A stretch of 64,000 nucleotides of DNA from NCBI GenBank assembly GCA_964023205.1, contig OZ026833.1:34760366-34824365 (forward strand), read 5' to 3'. This stretch comes from Lutraria lutraria (taxonomy: Eukaryota; Mollusca; Bivalvia; Venerida; Mactridae). Shown one piece after another: positions 10,830 through 23,200 of this stretch. Below the pieces are notes generated by a model. The model had not been told where the DNA came from and searched no databases. It worked only from the letters and a program-made list of their open reading frames with translations. Position 1 is the stretch's first letter; every line of letters begins with the position of its first letter. The translations under genes and the position numbers were made by a program.

Positions 10830-12470
10830 TGTATTGCCAAGTTTACCAAGTTTATTTTTCATACTCAATCCATGTATAACATGACAATATGAGCATATTA
10901 ACATATGTACATGAAGAAATAAAGAGGCATAACTATCAACATGGTGGGAGAGACATATTATATACAATATCAAGTGCATAAATAAAATGTTAACAGAGAT
11001 GAAATGCAGTATTTATATATCATAGCACTTATTGATATCTTAATTCATTCAAATTTCATAATAATATCTTTTACAAACATACAAAAGTGTTTATATTTAT
11101 CATATTGTTTAGTGGATGTGTTCATTATAGATTTAAATGACATGTATTTTGGTCGTTTTATATATTGGATGTCTAAATGTCTATTTCTTAGGACAGAAAG
11201 ATCTTTACACTCTAAAATATAATGAAATTCATCGCCAATGCTGCCTATACAATTACAAAGGGTGCATGTACGTTGGTGAAGTTCAACTCTACTCCAGCTT
11301 CCCGTTTCAACTGGTAGTCTATGGTTTCGAGTTCTAAATTTTATTACATATCTGAGAAGATTATAAGGCATACTTACTAAATATGGCTCAAATTGCAATG
11401 TTTCTTTGCATAATCGATAATTTTTACATTTGCTAGAGTTATTAACAGTGAAGTACCACTCATTCAAATATAAATCAGACAGTTTCTGTTTTACACTAGC
11501 TACCAACCATTTATGGTTCGGGAACTCATAAGTATTCCATACATTTATTAACCCACATTTTATAAAAATAGTTCGGATATGTTTTATCCATTGGAATGTT
11601 TGTCTGTTAACATTAGTACAATTGTTAAAAGTATCAAGCATAATATTATACATTATACAAGGTAATTTAAAATCAGTTGGTACCACAAGTTTTGACCAGA
11701 AGCTTATCATTCTTGAATCGATATCTATTTGTAAGGGTTTCACACCTGTTTCACCATATACAATACAATTTGGTGTACTTGATTTTAAACCCAATATGTG
11801 CTTAAGGTATTTTAACTGAACCTTTTCTAAGATACTGTTATTTCCATAACCCCAACACTCACAGCCGTATAAAAGAATTGGCTTCACTAACTTATTAAAT
11901 AAATCTATTTGCATATCTATGGGTAACTGTAAATTTTTAGATTTCTTTATAAGACAATACATAGCTTTGGTTGCTTGGTTAACAATGTGATTTTTGGCTT
12001 TTACAAAGCATCCACTTCTACTTAAGGTTATACCTAAGTACTTAAATTCATCAACAATTTCTAAATTTTCATTTTTGTATGTAAAATTATACTGCGCATG
12101 CCTTCCTTTGGCAAACACAAGTATTTTTGTTTTCGAAGTATTAACAGTTAATTTCCAATTGTCACAATAATTTTCATAAAGGTTAATAGCATTTTGTAAA
12201 TATGTAGTGCATGATTCTGATAAAATAACTGTATCATCAGCGTAAAGAATTACAAACAATTTGAACAAACCAACTAGTTCGGTGTCTAATTTTACACCAT
12301 TTACGTGATTATTATTTTTAAAGTAGTTATGCAAATTGTAAGATAAAACGAAAACAATATAGGTGACAAGTTTTCTCCCTGTCTTACACCAATTGTACAT
12401 GGGAAATATTCTGCGTTATACTGCGATACAGTTGACTCATATTGCAATACGTATTGCAATACAGTGAAGT
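10830..12470 (-). mobile_element. 5'-truncated LINE (non-LTR retrotransposon) with reverse transcriptase remnant
   Basis: A retrotransposon remnant lying 5' of AIMP1 in the same orientation. The reverse-transcriptase palm motifs are visible: IGVRQGENLSPILFSFYL (12301-12504 frame) and LYADDTVILSES, followed by LTVNTSKTKILVFAKG, FKYLGITLSRSG, LVKPILLYGCECWGYG and a C-terminal Cys-rich CTLCNCIGSIGDEFHYILEC segment in the 11045-12400 frame. The two frames must be joined by a shift near 12330-12375, so the copy is broken. The endonuclease and earlier fingers are missing. Downstream of the stop at 11045 the minus strand has AATAAA near 10850. The precise clade (jockey/CR1-like) is not settled. Ends are approximate. 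Confidence 0.9.
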
Positions 12471-12504
12471 AATGAAAACGCATCAAAACTAAAGTCACTG
12501 TCAA

Positions 12505-14276
12505 CTCAAGATTTAAAAGCTGTTAACACATAAAGATATAACTGTATAAGGTATAGTTTATTAATTCATATTTACTTAGTAACCAGATGATGGCTTATCA
12601 GTGTCATAGATAAACTAACAGTTTTACACACTGTATCATTATAGGTTTATTGGAACATTGCAAATAAATCAATAATATGTTGTTCTGAGAGGGATGAATC
12701 GGTTTTTGATGTCTAAAAACACTAAAAATTGAGGCAGCATTCATTTATTAAAAAACTGCATGCGCTTTTCGGGACCTTAGTCTTGGAAATAGTGGGTGGC
12801 CCCCTGTACCAAAGGATTTTTTCCTTCTGTAAGTCTTTTGGGGGACAACGAGTTTCCTTCATAAAAGTATATATAGTCGGGCAATTAACGTGTCACTGAA
12901 AATTAATTCAAAGACTGGTGACCTTACTTTCGTTGTAGGGTGTCTAATTTTAACAGCTTTTAGAAGGAAAGCCAGGACCTACAAGTATTTGCAACCAGTC
13001 TATCCATGGTATGGTCACTTTTGTCAATCGAAAAGAATGGCAAGAGAGCTATATTGATGTTTTTTTATTGGAAACTTTTCTTTTGACAGATTTGTGTTGT
13101 TTGAAATTTAAATGAAAAATTATGTCTTTATGGGTATTAAAATCACTCAGTCAAGTGCCTATGTCAGCAACAGTTGGTATCAGACGATGATCTACCGTAA
13201 ATGGATTGGATTTTTATGACTATGAGACAGTATCCCTTGTACGCCTATTACCGCGGTGATGCTATTACCGCCGATGCCCGGATAATAACAATACTTGCGC
13301 ATGCGTGTCTCCTCCACTTCCGTTTCCGTGTGGCATTTGTTGGCAGGGAACCAGACTATTGTTTACAATGCATGCCGCGACTTTAAAACATTTTACATTA
13401 ATGATCTATATAATTTCTACAGTCAAGTCAATTTATCGTTCATACCGCCATTTGCATTCAATCCAAATTAACACCGCTATATGAATGTGACGCATTTTAA
13501 TGCATTAGATCTCTTAAAAACATAATTTTGATATTTCTGCAAATGATAGATGGTTCGCACATTGATTGGAATTTAGTACTGACGCAGGAATTTCCCGCGT
13601 TACTACGTATCTCGCATTTGATTGGTCGAGAGGCGGTGATAAGGTCATCAAACAAAAAATCAATATGGACGTCTGTGTGTCAAGAAATGCGATCAGTTGA
13701 TGTATTATTTTATTGTTATTGAGAGTATTTTTATGTTTTTCGACAACAAGAAGAATTGCTTATGATGATTAAATGTTGGTATGGTTGCAGACTTGTACTG
13801 TCGTACATTTTAGCACTGGTAAAGAGTTAAGTAGGCGGTAATAGGGACGGCCAGTATACTTGATAGATATTTATTGAGTTGTGAAGTAGTTCTGAACTGA
13901 TCTGAGATTGATTTGTACATATATATACAATTAATATTAAATTTATAATCGCTATTTTGTCCATAATTTAGTAATCATAAGTCATAACAGTTTCAAATTT
14001 ATGTTTCATCATGTCAAATGAACAGTCACAACAGATAGTCGCGAAAATATATGACATTGATCTATCTTAACATAAACAAACGACATAGAAGGAAATCAGT
14101 ACGTTAATTGCCATAATAAATCAAAAGACGAAAGTATATTGTCTTGTCGGGGATTAAAAATCTGTAAATAGTACCTTTCCGGCCAAAAATGTGGTAACCT
14201 CACGTTCGCAATCAGCAATAACAATTATCACGCAGTGGTTATTCTTACGCGACACACAGGGAAGCAGACGAGCAAT
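12505..14276. other. intergenic region 5' of MOSPD2, probably including its promoter
   Basis: No coding exon recognised. Positions about 13229-13852 may be an old transposon: CCTATTACCGC at 13244-13254 recurs in reverse complement at 13835-13845 near a cagtata end on each side. The MOSPD2 start codon is at 14277. The region just before it (about 14160-14276) is less AT-rich and contains cacgttcg and cgcgacac, but no clear TATA box, as expected for a housekeeping promoter. Confidence 0.45.
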
Positions 14277-17200
14277 ATGGCTGAGGGAGGAAACGGACAG
14301 GTAATTTGAAACGTACACGTACTTGTTTTTATTCGAATTTCTTGAAAAATTCTGAAATAATAAACTAATCCATTCATGTTTGCATTTTCAGTCTGCCAAA
14401 GACAAGGCCGACAAATTACGAGAGTTATTTCGGTCGAAACACGCAGGTAAACAAACCAATTTGTCATATCAAAAATGTCATGTGATTTTATTGTAACGCT
14501 TTAAAATTTCCCTGTTTTCATATTCTTTGCCTGCTATTGAATTACTCTCGTTTTGGTTATTTAATTTGTAGTCTTAAATTTAATTTAATTTGTTGTTGAA
14601 CACAATTAGAATAGACAATTTGGAACTAAATCTTGTTAAAACTTAGCATTACAATTCCTGAAGTCCAAAGAATTTTAACTGATACATGTAAAGTGATAAA
14701 TATATATATGTTGCGGTGTGGTATATTATATTATAAATTGGCTGGGATTTTCACCAGCCCGATTAGCTCAGTTGGTAGAGCATGATCTGACTTGCAAGCA
14801 GGAGGTCGTGGGTTAGAGCCCCGCATCAGGTACATTATTTTCCTCCTCCTATTACATTTGGTGCCGTGAGTGTGTGACTAGCCTTGGAATCCTACAGCTA
14901 GGGTGAAGCAAATAGCTGGGTTAGTTTAAAGAATAAAAAATAAGGAAGGAGGAATGTAGAGGTGTGGTATATTATAAATTGGCTGGGATTTTCACCAGCC
15001 CGATTAGCTCAGTTGGTAGAGCATCTGACTTGCAAGCAGGAGGTCGCGGGTTCAAGCCTCGCATCGGGTACATTATTTCCTCCTCCTATTCAGGGCCTTT
15101 TTTCCAAGAATTGGGAAGGGGCCTTAGCTTATCATTTAGGGAAATTCAAGCATGATATTTTGCCAAATTTTGATAAGGTTAGGCAACAAGTTAGAATAGC
15201 ATTGTATTTTTGGGAATTTCTTGCCGCAAATTGGGAAAAAATAAGCCTTTTTTCAATTGGGAAGTCACCGATTTTCGGCCTCTGTTATAGAAGGAAAACA
15301 GGCCCTGCTATTACATAATATATTATATGACATGACAAAGTGAACATGGCTTCCAAAATGTATAATTATTCAGCAACAAGAGCATGAAATCCTGTTGATT
15401 CACATGTTATTACCGAGGGATTTGATTACTTTTAATTGTTAATATGGAAGTTGCAAATCCATATATGTATATAAGTCCTTGATAACATCCATTGTTATAG
15501 ACATTTAAAGAGCCAAGAGTTTTATTGGCTGATTTGACAATCCGTTCGACATAAGATATTGAACATGACAATTTGATAGCACACAACTAGTGATGTGCGA
15601 AAATACCTGTATATTACAATACGTTCTGAATGCATTACGTATCGGTATACAGTTCTATGTTAGTCTTTAGAATTCCCCAATTCGGTGTTTCACAGTGCAA
15701 ATTTCCCCTATCAAAGGGACACTCTACCTGATCTCCAAAATGATAAAAAGAGCTGCATGTGGATCTGTTAATAAAAACAAACTACCCATCATGTATCTGT
15801 AGCGGTGTGGTATATTCTTTATAAATTGGCTAGGATATTCACCGGCCTGATTAGCTCAGTTGGCAGAGCATCTGACTTGCAAGCAGGAGGTCATGGTTTG
15901 AGCCCCGCATCGGGTACATTATTTTCCTCCAGTCCTCCTATTACATATCTTTTACTAGACTGGTTTACCATTAAGTATATAGAAATGGACAAAATGAGAT
16001 CATGTATAAATTTTTAAGTACATTCTGGAAAAGACCATGCCCATTGCATGTAATACTACCCATTCATATGTCTATAGATAAGATACATATATAACTTTCA
16101 AGAATCATGTGTACAATACTACATGTTCAGTTGTTTGTTAATTTTGTAGGTGATATTGAGAATGGTACTTATGATGACAGAGATGTTGACAGGTTAGAAA
16201 ATAATGATGACTTTGTTACCTCATTTATACGGACATACGAAACATTACAAGATGGGTGTAATCATCTTCACGAATGTATGAAGTTCAGACAAGAGTATGA
16301 AGTAAATGGTGAGAGTTTTTCAAGTGCTTTTACTAAGTGAACTTTAATCTCTTGATTCTTATATCAGCTGACTAGGCACTTATTGTATACTAGCTATTAT
16401 TTGATGTTAATTATTTACTTCCTAAGTTTTTTTTATATTATATAAATGTACTTCTTATGCTTAAACATTGGAAATTACAACATTTTATGTTACTATTCAT
16501 GTACACTACAATTTTCATGTGCATGTAATATCATAATTACTTGTAGCTGGTGTTTTGTACTCTGATATATTATGTATAAATTTTAAATCTACCAACTTAA
16601 AAATAAAAATGGTACTTGCACTTTTCTCAACGTCCGAAAAAAGTATTGTGTGAAAAAGAAATGTTTTTTATCTTTTTTACTTTGCTTGATTTCAGATCTG
16701 ACTGCTGATAAACTTCCATTGTGGATGTGGGAGAGTGGTACTGCATACTTTCATAACCATGACAAAGACAAACATGCAATATGTATGTACAGATTTATCA
16801 AAGCTGCTGATCTTTCTTGATTCGATAAAATGTCATAGTTTATCCATCCTATAAAAGATGGCTTTGTATGTACTTTTTATTTCAACTGATTCATCAGGTG
16901 AGCTTTTAGGATCATTGAATGTCCGTCGTCCGTCCACAATTAGTTTGTTAACACTCTAGCATCCGTGCAGCTCTTAACAAACCTTGATCAAACTTGCTCA
17001 CAATGTATATGGCCACAATGTCTCGGCTAAGTTCGATTATGGGCAAAATCGGACAATAACTTCTAGAGTAGTGGGCCCTTGACCTAGAAAATTTGCTATA
17101 GCTAGCTTGTTTACACTCTAGCGCCTTCATTTATTCACCAATCCTAATCACATTTTCAGTAAATGTGTATAACTTAAAGATCTTGGACAAGTTTGATTAT

Positions 17201-20200
17201 GGGCGGAATCGGACCAGGACTTCAAGAGTTACGGGGTCTTGACTTACAAAATTTCGATTAAAACAACACGAAAATTCCCAATCCCAAGGGTATGGGTCAT
17301 ATTCCCAAAATACTGAGAAAAAACCCTGTCCTATTTGAAGAAACAAAATAAACATTCCAGCATATATCAAATATATATTTATATCTTTAACTGGCAAATA
17401 CTGTCTTCGAATTTAGCCCTGGACTATGGACTGAGTCCACCATAATGGCCTTCGATCCAGTAAATTTTAAATTGTCAGTTTTACGACTAAGCAGTAAATT
17501 TTTCAGTGATAATTTCATCATGTTTCAGAACAAAAATGAAGTATTTCAATTACGCTCGAAAAATATGTTTTTAGCTATGCATATGTAATTTTCTGTGTTT
17601 TCTTTTTGGTCCAGTTCATTCAGTCCAGTAAAAAGGGAAACTTTACTGGACCAAATGTCCAGTGCTTAACAAATTTTTTTGTGAAGGCTGCAAATCATGA
17701 TAGAAATCTTTGTCCTTTGCTTCACCTGGATGATGTTGTTCTAAACATAAAGTAAATCGGCCAGTCAGGTTAAATGTGTGGAGAAGTTTATGGTTCCCTG
17801 TGGAGGGGGGGGGGGGGGGTTAAGTACTGGTTAGAATATCATCTAGGAGAAACTGGTAAGGCATATATATAACTGAAAAATTGCTGAAACATGGTGTTAT
17901 AAAATCTAAATAAATTAATGTCCTACATGTTACAAAAGGATTGTATATTTAATTATTCTATTATTTGTCTATTGCAGTATATTTACAAGTAAAAAAACAC
18001 AAGAAGGATCCATTGAGGCTACCAGTTAACAAGAAAGGTTTTGCCTTTTTGTTGGAAGAATTTAAAAAGGAACATCCTGGGGAAAGAATTGTTCTTCTTT
18101 TTGATCTAGCAGGTGCCGGACTTGCTCAGCTGGTAAATTGTGTTAAATACTGTGATTTTTTTTCGCCATATTTACCACCGCAGTTTCCCCTAGAAAAATT
18201 TCCTTCATTTTCCCCCTAAAATGGCTGGAATTTTCCCCTAACAAGAAGTGTTTTCCACATGATCATGTAAAAAGAAGAAAAATAAAACAGTTTTCCCACC
18301 ATTCATTGTCACCAATTACAGTGCAGTAATACATGTATTTGTGGTTTAAACAACTAAATAATCACACAAAAATTATTCCATACAAATAAATGTTATTATA
18401 TATTCCCGTTTTCAAATTTATTGCGCTAAAAAGTTTCCCCTTTAAATGGGCATGGATAGTGAGACCATTTTGGAAAAAATCACTGAAATAAATTTGAATA
18501 TTCAGGCATTTATTACAGTTGAACCTTAAAAAAATATTTAACGCTTTGCATTGAAATAATATTGTCTGAATTATTTCTTAAATATGTTCATACTTAACGC
18601 TTGCATTATTTGCAAATTAATGTAATGATGTTGATAAAATGATAAAAATGTAACTTTTTTCTGATCCCTGTGATTTTTATATTGTTGGTGTAAGTGGCTG
18701 AGAGATTCTTGTTGAATGCAAGTTAATAAATATCTTGTATGTTTTTATTTGATGAAGAAGCAGACATTTAGTATTTACCATTATATCATTTTTTTATTAC
18801 CCTCATGTAGCCAATTATGCTGTATTGTCATGGTTACCATAAAATCCTAATTTTTGATTGAATTGACTTCATTTCAATGGTAACCTTAAAAATATGTCTG
18901 ATAAAAAAAAATTGAACTGAGTTATATTATTGCCTATCTATAAGATTTGTGTAATTTCATGATCTCAACTGTTTCACTAGATAAACATGTTTTATTTTTC
19001 TTTTATTTACAGGATATGGATTTTATCAAGTTTATTATAAATGCATTCAAACAGTATTATCCTACCATGCTTGGTAAGTGGACATCTTACTATTTAATTA
19101 TAGATTATCAGTTCAGAATATATTTATAACGTCCTTATTATAAATTTCTTAACCCTTTCACTGCCAGATTTTGTATAAAACGTAACTCCCAGTGCCAAAT
19201 TAATTTCCAGGAATTACTGTAAATCAGGGGCCTATATATAATTGTGTATATCTTTTTTATTTTTTGTGCTATGTGCTTGAAATTTGAAATACATTTAGAT
19301 GAATAACAACAAATACAGAAAATGAATTTATTTTACACAAAACTTTATTATTTTAATAAAAATAAATAAAAAATATAATAAGAATTTATTAAATTCATAA
19401 AATCCGGTATTTTCAAATATTTTTCACAACTTTTTTACATTTAAATAGCTCTCTGATATACTAAATATGTATTCTTATTAATAATGTAAATGAAGACAGT
19501 TACAGACAGTTACAGAGAGTTTTATTTCAACTCTATTGAACTTTAAATAGTGTCGCAAAGTTCTACCTATGGCGGGTAGTAATATTCATTTATTGTATTA
19601 GTGCAGTATACACATAACTTGCATCACAGTGAGTAATTTTAAATGTTTCTAGTTGCTGCAGCTCTGAAGTCCTTCACAGTGTGTTAAATTTAGTGACAGG
19701 ACTCTAGACACATCGGCAGATTACACAGTAATCACTGCAGTCGATTATTCTAATTTCTAAACCCGACTCCTCGTCATCTGACCATTCAGATTCTGAAATG
19801 TACAAATAAATAGAATATATTATTAACTGAATATGATTAGTTTCAAACATTACTAAATCTTAACCCAAATATATACCTTTTAGACAGCATAAAAGACATG
19901 TGTAGCAAATAAACACAGATTCCGACCCCAAGTTCCATGTTGTCCGAAAGAATAATTATCTGAATTATGCACACTGGGTTTTGACAGTTGGTCATTTTTC
20001 ATGCCATAAAGGCAAAACATAAGCCCTGTAATAAAACTATTCAATAACACTCGATCATATACCGTGTAATGAACAATAAACTACAAGATACATCATAAAC
20101 AACGAGAAAAATATGTAAAAGTTGTTGTAATACAATCGAGACTAACCTGAACTAGAACACCCAAGCGCCCGTTATGGTATTATTATCTGTTAAAACTCGG

Positions 20201-23200
20201 AATCCCCATCATTTTCATCACCCAAGTCACATCAAGCATTTTGGTGATCAAAATATTCACTGTCACCCTTATTTAACAGCATCTGAATCACCTCTGAATG
20301 TAAGTAAGTTGCCCTCCTACTAGAAGACGCCATTGTCCCTTCGAAGAAATTCTTCACAAAAGTTCTATGTTTATTTTTTGTTGAAAAGTACCGTTATAGT
20401 TCTCTTTTAACACAGAAATTGTTAATGAGCCTCGTTTTGACCTTTCGGGTATTCCCCTAAACGGTGTCGTTTTATATTAAATGTCGTAATATTAACTTAC
20501 ATGAAGCGGTATCATACCACTAGCGCAAATCGCATTTTTGCGACCATGGCAGTCTGTTCTGACGTCGCATTTATGCGACCATGGCAGTGAAAGGGTTAAA
20601 ACGAATTTCAAAGGACTAAATTAAGGTATCTGGCTTTGATGTCAGGTCAAATCAAGTTTCACCAATTTATAGATTTAAAAACTAAACCATAATCATATAC
20701 TAAAATAAACCCACTGTATAAAGTGCATTGCTAGTAATTTGAATTAAATATATAAATATATATTCTATAAACCAATATCGCATGTAATTTACAAATTTTT
20801 GAACAACGATTATTACTCTGTATCAGGATGCATAAAAAGTTGAAATTAAAATCGGTCCAGAGTCGCCCTCCCCCAACTTTTGGACGAATATGTACCCCCC
20901 ACCTAAAGTACCTAAACGTAAGTTGTCATCATTAAAAACGTGCAGCATCGCGGTTTATCGTAATTTATGAGTTACAGTCTAACTTTAAATCATAACAAAC
21001 AAATTATTATGCTCCAGTATGTATTATTAGACCCAAAACACGAGCTAAGAAGAACAATTTCTAAATTCAGTAAGGGTTGCAAAAATGTATAAGGGAACCG
21101 TGTACATTAAATAAACGTTCATGCAGGACTGGTTCTAGAGTAAATCGAACGAAATTCATTCACATCTAATGTTTACTTTACTTCATGATCAGGCAAGGCT
21201 TTCTGACTATCGAAATGTCAATGTTTTAAATGTCAATTTAAGTACAGATTTGAAGATTGTCGCAGGAGACAACTCCATGCAGCCGGTGTTCGCGTAAATA
21301 AATCTCGATTAACTTTTAGAACTGTTTTAGAGTTAAACGAGTAAAATCGTCTGCATGTAAACATAAACTGGTTCCAGTTCCATGTTGCTGTACACCGAAG
21401 TACAAACAAGTCAATGAGAACCATTTTACATGTGACCATGTGTTTTGGACTAATTACCATTGATTGGATTAACAAAAGATATGAGGAGTCTGTGACACCT
21501 ACTGTGTTTTTTTAAGCTGAGCAATTAACAATATGTGTCGGATCATTATCGTCTCATGAAATCAACAAATTTGACGCACCCCATTCAATTTTGATAGCCA
21601 ATCAAAATCGCTTATGTATACAGTTCAATAATTGAAACTACGCCCAGGTTTGATGTCTAGTAAGAGATTTTATAAGAAGAATTTATAGTATCATATCGTA
21701 CCAATACAATGCACATTATGTTAGAGATGTTTAACACTGATTAGGAAAAGTCGATAAAGGGTGCAGTATTTATCGCAATAAAACACCATTTTTTAGCGTT
21801 CAGTTAGAATTTTCTGTTGCTTGGTATGAAAGTATGATATTTTATCTTCTTTGTAAATAAAGTAAAATATCATTTTACGTTATTTTAGCGAAATTTAACC
21901 AAGATACGTTAAAGTTAAAGACTGGGAAAAAGTTGTATTTTTGACTACCTGACTGGCATCAACCTTAAAGTTTCTAACAGTAGAATCCAAAAATTGCTAC
22001 CAGTCATGGTAAAACGCAAATATTTTGGGACTCAAAAGTACCAAAGATGTGCTTGAACAAGTAACTGGATACTTGAACATTTGTTTCTGGTCCAATTGTT
22101 AAGAAAATAATGAATCACTCAACCAATCAAAGTCCATGAAATATTTCATTTACTGTTTAGAGGAAGTCAATTTGATTGTTTTTGATATTTTTATTAAAGA
22201 TTAGGCTGAAGATTTTGTTTCATATTTTTGTTTGTGTTTTTTACTTGCATGTAAGTAAATATTTGTTTATATGTTTTCAGAATACATGCTGATGTATGAA
22301 ATGCCATGGCTTTTTAATGGTAAGTAAATTGATTGACATGTCTGCAATTACTTATAAATATTTGCTAATGTATAAAAATTACAAATTTTAAGAAGCCATT
22401 AATTGGTATCAGTATTATTGCGGCCCCTTTGGAAGAAAAGGGGAAATATGCTTTGCACATGTTAGTCGGTCCATCCGTAAATAAACCTTGTCCGACCATT
22501 AACTAGAGAACAATTTGGCCTTACTTCTTCAGGTTTGGTTTGGAGGTTGGTAATCACATATAGATAACCCCTATTGATTTTGGGGTCTGTATGTCAAAGG
22601 TCAATGTCACAAGGGCCATCAGTGAGTCACAAACACTTCTTGTTCTAATTGTGTTATTTGATTTCTTTTACCTTGAATGAGTGAATCAAGAAAGGGTTTG
22701 TTACAGTAATTACCTAGTAAATGTCACAATTGTGTAAAAGGTGCAGAGGAAATCCAGGGAAATAAGCTTACTTAATTTATATCTAAAAATGCATATGATT
22801 TTTAGCAAAATATTTTCCAAAACTTGTGAAAAATGATACTGAAAAAAGAAGGGAATCTTTTGACTAAAGCAAAGCATGAATGTAATTGTCAGTACAAAAT
22901 CCTTTTAATGGCAATTATTTTTTATATCACAAAATCCAACACCATACATTCTGGATCATGGGAGACACATTGTCTGACATTTACATGTATCATGTTTTTA
23001 TATATTGCATTGATTATATATATATATCTTGTTTCATTTGTTGAGCTTCATTTATGATATAACTTTTATACCAGTGATTTTTAGATCACCTGCATTACTC
23101 ATATTAAAATTAAGTGCCTTTCATTCTAATAGTGGCTTCTAGTTTTATTTACAATTCATATGCTATTTACTTACTGGTGGAGGCCTTTCAGTTTATTCAC

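Noticed and set aside
13229..13852. Possible 620-bp transposon with CCTATTACCGC inverted ends
   Set aside because: Only 11 bases are shared and the outer ends do not align; mentioned in the intergenic note but not called.
14998..15070. Calling the best tRNA-like unit a functional tRNA-Ala gene
   Set aside because: Lacks the G3-U70 identity pair, has a mismatch in the anticodon stem and no immediate T-run; kept as a repeat.
14962..15318. 118-codon and 63-codon frames containing LAQLVEHLTCKQEVAGSS and similar
   Set aside because: They are translations of the tRNA-like unit; such peptides are a well-known artefact of translated tRNA sequence.
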